From NCBI RefSeq assembly GCF_018457175.1, contig NZ_JAGFNU010000014.1, positions 1 through 64,000 of the forward strand: 64,000 bases of DNA. The letters run 5' to 3'. A program made the position numbers and the translations under genes. Below the pieces are notes generated by a model that saw only the letters and a program-made list of their open reading frames with translations, searched no databases and had not been told where the DNA came from. Below, piece after piece: positions 7,082 to 13,874 of the stretch. Positions within the stretch are counted from its first letter, which is position 1; the number at the start of each line of letters is the position of its first letter. Source of the DNA: Pseudohalocynthiibacter aestuariivivens. Lineage in GTDB: Bacteria > Pseudomonadota > Alphaproteobacteria > Rhodobacterales > Rhodobacteraceae.

Positions 7082-7121
7082 GGGCCAACATTCCAAATTT
7101 CAGACCAACATTTGTTGGCCC
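7082..7121. promoter_or_regulatory. CCAACA repeats between integrase and dusA (arm sites or operator)
   Basis: GGGCCAACA at 7082-7090 and TGTTGGCCC at 7113-7121 are perfect 9-base inverted arms. Inside, CCAACA recurs at 7105-7110 and forms a CCAACA-TT-TGTTGG palindrome (7105-7118). The two direct CCAACA copies are 20 bp apart, about two helical turns. The array abuts the integrase start, so it could be integrase arm-binding sites or an operator. Confidence 0.5.
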
Positions 7122-7185
7122 TGAATGACAGAACGGGCAAAAATAGGCAATAATCGATACTAAATGGGCAACTAAAAATATCCAA

Positions 7186-8214
7186 ATGAGTGGCGATAAC
7201 GTAAATAAAACAAGCAATTACAAGGCATCCCGTCTATCGATCGCACCCATGATGGATTGGACAGACCGACATTGTCGCTACCTGCACCGGTTAATGAGCC
7301 GGCGTGCCTTGCTTTATACCGAAATGGTGACAGCGCCTGCTTTGGTGCGTGGCGGAGCGCGGCATTTACTGCGTTACAGCCCTGCGGAGCATCCTGTTGC
7401 TGTTCAATTGGGTGGTTCTGACCCGGCAGAGCTTGCCGACGCGACCGCAATTTGTTGCGAGGAAGGCTATGATGAGGTCAACCTCAACGTCGGGTGCCCA
7501 TCTGACCGGGTGCAATCGGGATGTTTTGGCGCGGTTCTGATGGAGCGCCCGGCGCTTGTTGCTGACTGCGTTGCTGCAATGATCAAAGCCTCATCCGTCG
7601 AAGTAACGGTAAAATGCCGGATCGGGGTAGATAATCAGAACCCCGACAAGGTCCTGCCTGACTTTCTGGCACGCGTCAGGGATGCGGGTGCGCGTCGCGT
7701 GCAAATTCACGCACGCAAAGCCTGGCTCCAGGGGCTGAGCCCCAAGGAAAACCGGAACATACCGCCGCTTAACTATGCGCTTGTTTTTAAGATGAAAGAC
7801 GCCTTTCAAGATCTTGATATATCAATAAATGGTGGTATTTCGAGCCTCGCTCAGGCAAAAGAAATGCTGGCGGCTGGATTGGATGGTGTGATGATTGGCC
7901 GGGCGACTTATCATACACCTTCTGACATTCTGCTTGACGTCGACCGCGAAATATTTGGTGAAATCACCCACAAATCTGCCCACCAGGTTGTGCGCGAAAT
8001 GCGCCCCTATATCGACGCGCATATAGCCGAAGGTGGCAAGCTTATGTCGGTCAGTCGCCATATGCTTGGGCTGTTTGCCGGCCGGCCGGGCGCGCGTGGG
8101 TGGCGACGGATGCTTTCTGAAAACGGGCACCGTGCGGGCGCTGACTGGGGTTTGATCGAACAGGCACTGGACTGTGTTGAAGAATTCCCTGAGAGTGCCG
8201 CAACCACAGCCTAG
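7186..8214 (+). CDS. dusA: tRNA-dihydrouridine synthase A
   Basis: A 342-residue FMN enzyme that reduces uridine to dihydrouridine in the D-loop of tRNA (U20/U20a in E. coli DusA). The TIM-barrel opening SIAPMMDWTDRHCR (18-31), the catalytic cysteine in NVGCPSDRVQ (Cys104) and the GGI/IGRATYH phosphate-binding segments are all DusA-like, as is the length. The ATG at 7186 is taken as start; residues 1-15 (MSGDNVNKTS...) differ in character from the conserved body and may derive from the integrated element, because integration at dusA replaces the gene's 5' end. It is followed by a TauE gene nine bases on. Confidence 0.95.
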   Translation: MSGDNVNKTSNYKASRLSIAPMMDWTDRHCRYLHRLMSRRALLYTEMVTAPALVRGGARHLLRYSPAEHPVAVQLGGSDPAELADATAICCEEGYDEVNLNVGCPSDRVQSGCFGAVLMERPALVADCVAAMIKASSVEVTVKCRIGVDNQNPDKVLPDFLARVRDAGARRVQIHARKAWLQGLSPKENRNIPPLNYALVFKMKDAFQDLDISINGGISSLAQAKEMLAAGLDGVMIGRATYHTPSDILLDVDREIFGEITHKSAHQVVREMRPYIDAHIAEGGKLMSVSRHMLGLFAGRPGARGWRRMLSENGHRAGADWGLIEQALDCVEEFPESAATTA

Positions 8215-8222
8215 GAGCCACC

Positions 8223-9041
8223 ATGCCAGAGATGTCGATACTTTTGCAGATGGCGGGTCTATTGCTTGTCATTGGTGCATTCGCAGGCGTTATGGCCGGC
8301 CTTTTAGGGGTCGGCGGCGGCATCATTCTGGTGCCTGCATTTTTCTATACGTTCAGCGCACTTGGGTATCAAAGCTCTCAGCTGATGCAAATCTGTCTGG
8401 CAACCTCTTTGGCAACGATCATTGTGACATCGCTGAGATCGGTGGCCAGCCACAACAAAAAGGGCGCGGTTGACTGGGAGATTCTGCGCCGGTGGGCCCC
8501 GGGCATCGTCGTCGGGGCTGTTTTGGGCGTGATGGTCGCGGCTTCGTTAAGGTCGGTTGTTTTGCAGGGCATATTCGGTGTCCTGGGAATTATCGTCGGA
8601 CTATACCTTGGATTTGGGCGTGAAAACTGGCGGTTAGGCGCGGCTATGCCGGGTGGTTTGACCCGGATTATCCTGTCCCCGATACTAGGGTTTCTTTCAG
8701 TTTTGATGGGAATCGGTGGCGGTTCATTCGGTGTTCCTTTGATGAGCCTTTACGCGCAGCCAATTCACCGCGCCGTTGCAACAGCTGCGGGCTTTGGCGT
8801 GATCATTGCGGTCCCTTCTGTTATTGGGTTTTTGCTAAGTGTTCCGGATGTTCGCCCTCCCTATACCATTGGTTCAGTTAATGCTCCTGCGTTTATACTT
8901 GTTATACTTATGACCATGATAACAGCGCCTTACGGGGTAAAGATCGCGCATAGCATGGATCCAAAACCACTGAAACGCGTGTTTTCATTTTTTCTGATAT
9001 TGGTTGCGCTTAACATGCTGCGAAAGGCTGCCGGACTATGA
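8223..9041 (+). CDS. TauE/SafE-family sulfite/sulfonate-type exporter
   Basis: A 272-residue inner-membrane protein with about eight hydrophobic segments in the two-repeat layout of the TauE/SafE family (DUF81). The glycine-rich signature occurs in both halves: AGLLGVGGGIILVPAFF early and LMGIGGGSFGVPLMSL near residue 160. Members export sulfite, sulfoacetate or similar organic anions, and the substrate here is not evident. It begins nine bases after dusA and its stop overlaps the next start (ATGA), so the three genes may be cotranscribed. A second TauE gene lies at 36364. Confidence 0.87.
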   Translation: MPEMSILLQMAGLLLVIGAFAGVMAGLLGVGGGIILVPAFFYTFSALGYQSSQLMQICLATSLATIIVTSLRSVASHNKKGAVDWEILRRWAPGIVVGAVLGVMVAASLRSVVLQGIFGVLGIIVGLYLGFGRENWRLGAAMPGGLTRIILSPILGFLSVLMGIGGGSFGVPLMSLYAQPIHRAVATAAGFGVIIAVPSVIGFLLSVPDVRPPYTIGSVNAPAFILVILMTMITAPYGVKIAHSMDPKPLKRVFSFFLILVALNMLRKAAGL

Positions 9042-9829
9042 ATGCGCTGCTGGATAAGGGTTGGCAGAAATTTGCGAGCGATCCGGCGGTACTTGAGTGG
9101 CTTAAATCTGCAGTTCCAGTCGCATTGAAGGCACGGCGTGACCTTGCTTTTGTGCGGGACTGGCTGGATTGTGAAGGCACCTGGTTTGTTGGCGTTGATG
9201 CCCTGAACGCCGATGAACGCGGCGCGGTCGAAGGGTCCGGCCCACTAAAGGGAACAGTATTGGAGTTTCTACGCAGCTATCTTGGGGGCGCTTTATTGCC
9301 CTTTGATAAGGGGCAGGTTTCCATTGTTTATCCGGGGTATCCGCGTCCGCGCATGGGCGAAAGTGACGCTGGCTTTTGGTATCGACAAAACCGGGACGCC
9401 GCACATGTTGATGGGTTGAAGCCTGTTGGGAAAGCCCGGCGCCGCATGGTGAAAGAACCCCATGCCTTCGTGCTTGGGCTTCCGATGACCGCTTGCAATG
9501 ATCGCACAGCTCCTCTGGTGATCTGGGAAGGCAGCCACAAGATCATGCAGCGTGTTTTCAGAACTGCGCTGAAGGCGCATCCTGTTGAAACTTGGATGGA
9601 TGTCGATTTGACCAATGTGTATCAGACCGCCCGCCGCGAGGTTTTTGAAACCTGCCCGCGGGTGAAAGTTACCGCCCAACCGGGTGAGGCCTATCTTTTG
9701 CATCGCCACGCATTGCACGGTGTCAGCTCGTGGGAAGAGGGGGCAGAAGCCCCTGACGAGGGCCGGATGATCTGCTATTTCAGACCGGAATTCACAGGCG
9801 GCGTGAAAGAATGGCTGGATGCGCCGTAG
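9038..9829 (+). CDS. Probable Fe(II)/2-oxoglutarate-type oxygenase (phytanoyl-CoA dioxygenase-like)
   Basis: A 263-residue cytoplasmic protein. The second half has the elements of a double-stranded beta-helix oxygenase: a metal pair in AAHVDGL (His123, Asp125), a distal His in LLHRHALHG (224 or 227), and an Arg-containing strand GRMICYFRPEF (242-252) that could hold 2-oxoglutarate; the stretch APLVIWEGSHKIM (158-170) is also seen in phytanoyl-CoA dioxygenase relatives. The assignment is from motif spacing by eye, and the substrate is unknown. It overlaps the TauE stop codon by four bases, suggesting translational coupling, and ends at a double hairpin terminator. Confidence 0.55.
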   Translation: MNALLDKGWQKFASDPAVLEWLKSAVPVALKARRDLAFVRDWLDCEGTWFVGVDALNADERGAVEGSGPLKGTVLEFLRSYLGGALLPFDKGQVSIVYPGYPRPRMGESDAGFWYRQNRDAAHVDGLKPVGKARRRMVKEPHAFVLGLPMTACNDRTAPLVIWEGSHKIMQRVFRTALKAHPVETWMDVDLTNVYQTARREVFETCPRVKVTAQPGEAYLLHRHALHGVSSWEEGAEAPDEGRMICYFRPEFTGGVKEWLDAP

Positions 9830-9830
9830 T

Positions 9831-9873
9831 AAAACTCTTGCAAAGAGTTTTAAAAAAGTTTTGAAAACTTTTT
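9831..9873. terminator. Tandem hairpin terminator between convergent genes
   Basis: AAAACTCTT-GCA-AAGAGTTTT (9831-9851) is followed at once by AAAAAGTTTT-G-AAAACTTTTT (9853-9873). Both are perfect stems flanked by A and T runs on each side, so the pair can stop transcription from both directions: the oxygenase gene from the left and DUF1289 from the right. Confidence 0.75.
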
Positions 9874-9878
9874 GGGTG

Positions 9879-10109
9879 CTACCGGTTCAGCCGTGCCGCA
9901 CGTCCGCCACGTCGTTTGGCGAGTTTTGGGGCGCGGCCAGACAATTCTGACATGATATCGCTGCGTGTTTCGGGGGTCATCCGCGACCAGTCCCGAATTT
10001 CATCCATTGTGCGGTAACAGCCCGTACAAATCCGCGCTTCAGGATGGACGACGCAGATTTTGATGCAGGGCGATTGCACCTCATCTCTTTTCCAAACATC
10101 GTCTTTCAT
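9879..10109 (-). CDS. DUF1289 small Cys-rich protein
   Basis: A 76-residue protein of the DUF1289 family. The four cysteines of the family are present in SPCIKICVVHPEARICTGCYRT (Cys15, 19, 28, 31; residues 13-34), followed by the conserved EIRDWSRM segment; a metal-binding role is likely. The C-terminus is basic (RRGGRAARLNR). It lies 11 bp downstream of ruvX on the same strand, so it probably belongs to a ccmI-ruvX-DUF1289 operon. The function of the family is not established. Confidence 0.87.
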   Translation of the reverse strand: MKDDVWKRDEVQSPCIKICVVHPEARICTGCYRTMDEIRDWSRMTPETRSDIMSELSGRAPKLAKRRGGRAARLNR

Positions 10110-10120
10110 CTTGTGGCGCC

Positions 10121-10588
10121 CTATTTCAAATGGCCGAGTCTGTCCAACACACCCTGCAGGATATACCCTGCCGCGACGTGATCTATGACCTCTGCGCGAC
10201 GTTTTCGTGTCGTATCCGCCTCTAAAAGCGCTTTTTCGGCGGCCACAGTCGACAAACGCTCGTCCCAGAATCCGATTGGCAGATCTGTCAGACGACTTAG
10301 GTTTCGGGCAAAGGCGCGGGTTTTCTGGCAGCGCGGGCCCTCAGAGCCATCCATGTTTCGCGGCAGACCAAGCACGAGCCCGCCAAGCCTGCGCCCATCG
10401 GCAATTTCGAGCAGACGAGCGGCGTCGAGCGTGAATTTCTTACGACGAATGGTTTCAAGCGGGGTAGCAACCGCGCGGTAGCTGTCAGAGACCGCCACAC
10501 CAATTGTTTTTTCACCAAAGTCGATCCCGGCGATCGCCTGCATCGATGGCAATGCGGCGGCGAATTCGGAAATATCGTCGTAGATCAT
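10121..10588 (-). CDS. ruvX: RuvX/YqgF RNase H-fold nuclease
   Basis: A 155-residue YqgF-family protein, implicated in processing of the 16S rRNA precursor and described as a putative Holliday junction resolvase. The RNase H-fold acidic residues are in AGIDFGEKTIGVAVSD (Asp23), FWDERLST (Glu110) and VIDHVAAGYIL (Asp136). Length is normal. Its start overlaps the end of ccmI by four bases, so the two are translationally coupled. Confidence 0.95.
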   Translation of the reverse strand: MIYDDISEFAAALPSMQAIAGIDFGEKTIGVAVSDSYRAVATPLETIRRKKFTLDAARLLEIADGRRLGGLVLGLPRNMDGSEGPRCQKTRAFARNLSRLTDLPIGFWDERLSTVAAEKALLEADTTRKRRAEVIDHVAAGYILQGVLDRLGHLK

Positions 10589-11808
10589 TCAGCTATTCCA
10601 GCGTTTTTGGCGGCGGTACCGATTTCCGCAAGCGCCGCTGGGCTGTCTGCAAAGACCTCCTGTGCATCTACCCATATAGCCTGCGCACGATCCTGTTCAC
10701 CTAAAACACCAAGGGCCGTAATCAGACGTGCCCATTCCGACTGTGTCCCGCCTTCAGAGGCGAGCCGCGCTGAAAGCCCTTCAACCATGTTGCGGATCAT
10801 TGCCGTGCGTTCTTCAACGCTCATGTTTTGCGCTGCTTCAACATCTGCAGCACTTGGACCGATGGGTGCACTTTCCTTTGGCGGCAGGGTGTATTTCACC
10901 CCGGCAAGATAGGCGATATCTTCGATTTGAGCGCGAATAGCCGGAACCCAGGGGGCGTCCGGCGGGCTGCCGTCCAAAAGGCCACGCCAGAACTGAAAAG
11001 CAAGGTCAGGACGCCCGTTTTGAGCAAAAAGCAATCCTGAATAATAGCGCGCCGTTCCGTTTTCCCTGTCAATTTGCAGGCTGCGCATGAGTGCGTTTTC
11101 TGCTTCGGGGGAAACATACCCTCCAGCGGCCAGAACGAGGAAATCAGCATATTTTGCGTAGTCATCCGCGGTCGCGCTGTCGCCCTTCAGTTCCAGAACC
11201 CGGCCTTGCGCGCGGTAGGCGGCTTCGAAATTACCCATGATGGCTTCGTTCGAGGCGAGCAGGCGAAAGCCTTCAAGATCATTGGGGCGGCGTTCAAGCG
11301 CACTGCGCAACTGAACCATCAGTTCAACAAACTGTGGATCGCGCGGGATCGCTGTTGCGGGAACACTCGATTCTACTGTGGCCTGATCCGGTCGGCTGGC
11401 GCGGGCCTCTGCCGCATTTTCCAAGCGTGCCTGAAGTGGTAAATCGGGGTAACCTGCAGCACCCAGTTGATGGTACAATGCATATGAGCCACCCAGCAGA
11501 ACCAGCGACACAAGCAAAGCAGTGAAGCGCGACATTTTTTCAGGGGCTTTGATGGCTGCGTCACGCCCTGCTGCGTCTTTATCAGCGCTCAGAATGCGGC
11601 GCGAGATTTCCAGCTTTGTTCTTTCTGCCTCATCATGGCGTACAACGCCGCGGGCAAGATCGCGTTCAAGCTCTTTTAGCTGATCACGATAGACCCGCAT
11701 ATCATGGGCTGCGGGGGCATCAACACTTTCGCGTCGCCGCAGAAGTGCTGTTAGCATCAATGCCAGCACCAGAATGCTCAGGCTTGCAGATGTGATCCAG
11801 AACCCCAT
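10585..11808 (-). CDS. ccmI: Cytochrome c maturation protein CcmI
   Basis: A 407-residue membrane protein that holds apocytochrome c for haem ligation with CcmF/CcmH. The N-terminus has two hydrophobic segments (WITSASLSILVLALML, about 4-19, and FTALLVSLVLLGGSYALY, about 95-112) separated by a charged loop with YRDQLKELERDLARG, the family signature. The C-terminal periplasmic half is built of TPR-like helices (for example NDLEGFRLLASNEAIMGNF). The start at MGFWITS (11808) is preferred over an upstream ATG at 11889 because it opens the first membrane helix. The other ccm genes lie at 37.5-40.2 kb. Confidence 0.9.
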   Translation of the reverse strand: MGFWITSASLSILVLALMLTALLRRRESVDAPAAHDMRVYRDQLKELERDLARGVVRHDEAERTKLEISRRILSADKDAAGRDAAIKAPEKMSRFTALLVSLVLLGGSYALYHQLGAAGYPDLPLQARLENAAEARASRPDQATVESSVPATAIPRDPQFVELMVQLRSALERRPNDLEGFRLLASNEAIMGNFEAAYRAQGRVLELKGDSATADDYAKYADFLVLAAGGYVSPEAENALMRSLQIDRENGTARYYSGLLFAQNGRPDLAFQFWRGLLDGSPPDAPWVPAIRAQIEDIAYLAGVKYTLPPKESAPIGPSAADVEAAQNMSVEERTAMIRNMVEGLSARLASEGGTQSEWARLITALGVLGEQDRAQAIWVDAQEVFADSPAALAEIGTAAKNAGIAE

Positions 11809-12055
11809 TGGCCCCTCCGAATTTCCTGCAAGACATCTATATGCGAAGCCGAGGGATAAAAAGGGGCGATGGGTCGCAACTCGGTACAATTTAAGAGTTG
11901 GTTGAAGGGACGCGGCATGAGTTCTGCCTCAATTAGGGGCGCTATGTCGCATCTTTTATCATTTATGCCGCTGGGGGTGTCCTTAGCAGCCGAGTTCTGC
12001 CGCACAAGGAAGGATAGGCAGGTATGGGCCTGCTTTCCCCAATCTGGACGTGCCA

Positions 12056-13303
12056 ATGAAACGCTATTCCGCCTTTGCAGTCGCCCGTGAAGCTGTTCGT
12101 TACCATCAAGGGTGGGAGCGCGCCTGGGCCTCTCCGCAGCCTAAAAAACGGTATGATGTTGTTATTGTCGGTGCCGGTGGGCACGGGCTTGCGACAGCAT
12201 TCTACCTTGGTAAGAATTTTGGTATCACAAATGTCGCGATCATCGAAAAAGGCTGGCTGGGTGGCGGAAACACGGGCCGGAATACAACGATCATTCGCTC
12301 GAACTATCTGCAGGACCCCTCTGCCGCGATCTATGAAAAGGCGCGCAGCCTTTACGAGACCATGTCACAGGATCTGAACTACAACGTGATGTTCAGCCCG
12401 CGTGGTGTGATGATGTTGGCGCAAACCCAGTCAGAAATCCGCGGCTATGAACGCACAGCACATGCAAACGCCTATCAGGGCGTGAAGACAGAATTCATTG
12501 GCCCTCAGCGCGTGAAAGAACTGTGTCCGATCATAAACATCGATGGCCCCCGCTATCCGGTGCTTGGCGCACTGTGGCAGGCGCGTGGCGGCACAGCACG
12601 TCACGACGCCGTTGCATGGGGGTATGCACGCGCCTGTTCAGACATGGGTATGGACATCATCCAGAAATGCGAAGTTACGGGTGTTCGTCAGAACGCTGGT
12701 AAGGTGGTTGGCGTTGACACAACCAAAGGCGCGATTGACTGCGATAAACTGGCGATTGTTGTTGCCGGGCATTCCGGTGAGCTGGCGGGTATGGCTGGCT
12801 TCCGTCTGCCAATGGAATCTGTCGCGCTTCAGGCTTTGGTGTCTGAGCCGATCAAGCCTTGCATGGATGTGGTGGTCATGGCCAACACCGTGCACGGCTA
12901 CATGTCCCAGTCTGACAAAGGCGAAATGGTGATTGGCGGCGGCACAGACGGGTTCAACAACTACACCCAACGTGGTTCGTTCCATCATATCGAGGAAACC
13001 GTGCGCGCATTGGTCGAAACCTTCCCGATGATTTCACGCCTCAAAATGCTGCGCCAGTGGGGTGGGATCGTGGATGTAACGGGTGACCGTTCACCGGTCA
13101 TCACCAAGACACCGCTTGGCAACTGCTTCATGAATGGCGGCTGGGGAACCGGGGGCTTTAAGTCCATTCCGGGGTCTGGCTGGGCGATGGCGGAACTGGT
13201 TGCCAAAGGGGAACCCGGACCACTGGCTGCTGCCTTTGGTATGGACCGTTTCAAAGAGGGTCGGTTTATCGACGAAAGCGTTGCTGCGGGGGTGGCGCAC
13301 TGA
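12056..13303 (+). CDS. soxB: Sarcosine oxidase, beta subunit
   Basis: A 415-residue flavoprotein, the catalytic subunit of heterotetrameric sarcosine oxidase, which oxidises N-methylglycine to glycine, passing the methyl group to tetrahydrofolate and releasing peroxide. The FAD-binding GxGxxG is at 39-44 (VGAGGHG). RGGTARHDAV (177-186) includes the His position that carries covalent FMN in studied enzymes (family knowledge). A GTG at 12050 is also in frame, but the ATG at 12056 gives the normal opening MKRYSAF. It is first in the operon soxB-D-A-G. In roseobacters this pathway consumes glycine betaine breakdown products. Confidence 0.97.
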   Translation: MKRYSAFAVAREAVRYHQGWERAWASPQPKKRYDVVIVGAGGHGLATAFYLGKNFGITNVAIIEKGWLGGGNTGRNTTIIRSNYLQDPSAAIYEKARSLYETMSQDLNYNVMFSPRGVMMLAQTQSEIRGYERTAHANAYQGVKTEFIGPQRVKELCPIINIDGPRYPVLGALWQARGGTARHDAVAWGYARACSDMGMDIIQKCEVTGVRQNAGKVVGVDTTKGAIDCDKLAIVVAGHSGELAGMAGFRLPMESVALQALVSEPIKPCMDVVVMANTVHGYMSQSDKGEMVIGGGTDGFNNYTQRGSFHHIEETVRALVETFPMISRLKMLRQWGGIVDVTGDRSPVITKTPLGNCFMNGGWGTGGFKSIPGSGWAMAELVAKGEPGPLAAAFGMDRFKEGRFIDESVAAGVAH

Positions 13304-13305
13304 TG

Positions 13306-13506
13306 CTACAATTGACTGGTATCTCCTCCGAATCCACCTTTGTTGATTTGTTCAGCGCGGTTAAGGCCAGCGTTGGGTTTATGAGCTTCGTGCTTTTGGT
13401 TCGCAATGCGTTGTTGTTGCGCGCGTTTTTCACGGCGAACAATCAGAACACATCCGAAAACCACCAGCCCCAAAGTCAAAATAGTTATAATCCAACCGAT
13501 ACTCAT
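13306..13506 (-). CDS. Possible small single-span membrane protein inside the sox operon (antisense)
   Basis: A 66-residue reading frame facing against the operon in the 238-bp gap between soxB and soxD. It starts MSIGWIITILTLGLVVFG, a clean membrane helix, followed by a strongly basic stretch (VRREKRAQQQR), so an N-out or N-in single-span topology is plausible. The ribosome-binding site is weak. On the other strand a frame starting at 13303 overlaps the soxB stop (TGATG) and reaches 13548, but its product looks less protein-like. Only one, or neither, is likely to be real. Confidence 0.3.
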   Translation of the reverse strand: MSIGWIITILTLGLVVFGCVLIVRREKRAQQQRIANQKHEAHKPNAGLNRAEQINKGGFGGDTSQL

Positions 13507-13541
13507 GCCATCAAGAATGGTCCAATTGGAGCGTTGATGCA

Positions 13542-13874
13542 ATGTTGACTCTAGACTGCCCATATTGCGGCGTGGCCGCCGAAGAAACCGAACTCCACGG
13601 CGGGGGCGAGGCGCATCTGAAACGCTTTGGCCCAGCCTCTTCGGACGAAGATTTTGAAGGCTATTTGTTTATGCGTGAAAACCCCAAGGGGGTGAACTTT
13701 GAACGCTGGCGGCATGTGAATGGTTGCGGCAAGTGGTTTCATGCCGCGCGCTGCACCATGACGCTTGAGGTGTTCGGCACCTACAGCGCGCAAACGACAG
13801 AGCCACCAAAGGCACTGCTCGCGAAAATCAAAAAGAAACGCCCCCAATGGCCCGGATATGGAGCCGAAAAATGA
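13542..13874 (+). CDS. soxD: Sarcosine oxidase, delta subunit
   Basis: A 110-residue zinc protein that packs against the alpha subunit. The zinc ligands known for the family are recognisable: Cys6 and Cys9 in LDCPYCG, then His58 and Cys62 in RWRHVNGCGKWF. Length is within the family range. Its stop codon overlaps the soxA start (ATGA), so the two are translationally coupled. Confidence 0.95.
   Translation: MLTLDCPYCGVAAEETELHGGGEAHLKRFGPASSDEDFEGYLFMRENPKGVNFERWRHVNGCGKWFHAARCTMTLEVFGTYSAQTTEPPKALLAKIKKKRPQWPGYGAEK

Noticed and set aside
7082-7121. CRISPR-like repeat array
   Set aside because: Units are only 6 bases and there are no spacers of regular length; no array of CRISPR form is seen anywhere in the window.
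11809-12055. A riboswitch in the ccmI-soxB intergenic region
   Set aside because: No glycine, SAM or other riboswitch core could be recognised; the stretch holds only the divergent leaders.
13303-13548. Plus-strand frame between soxB and soxD
   Set aside because: Coupled to the soxB stop but with an unconvincing product; kept only as an alternative to the antisense small protein.
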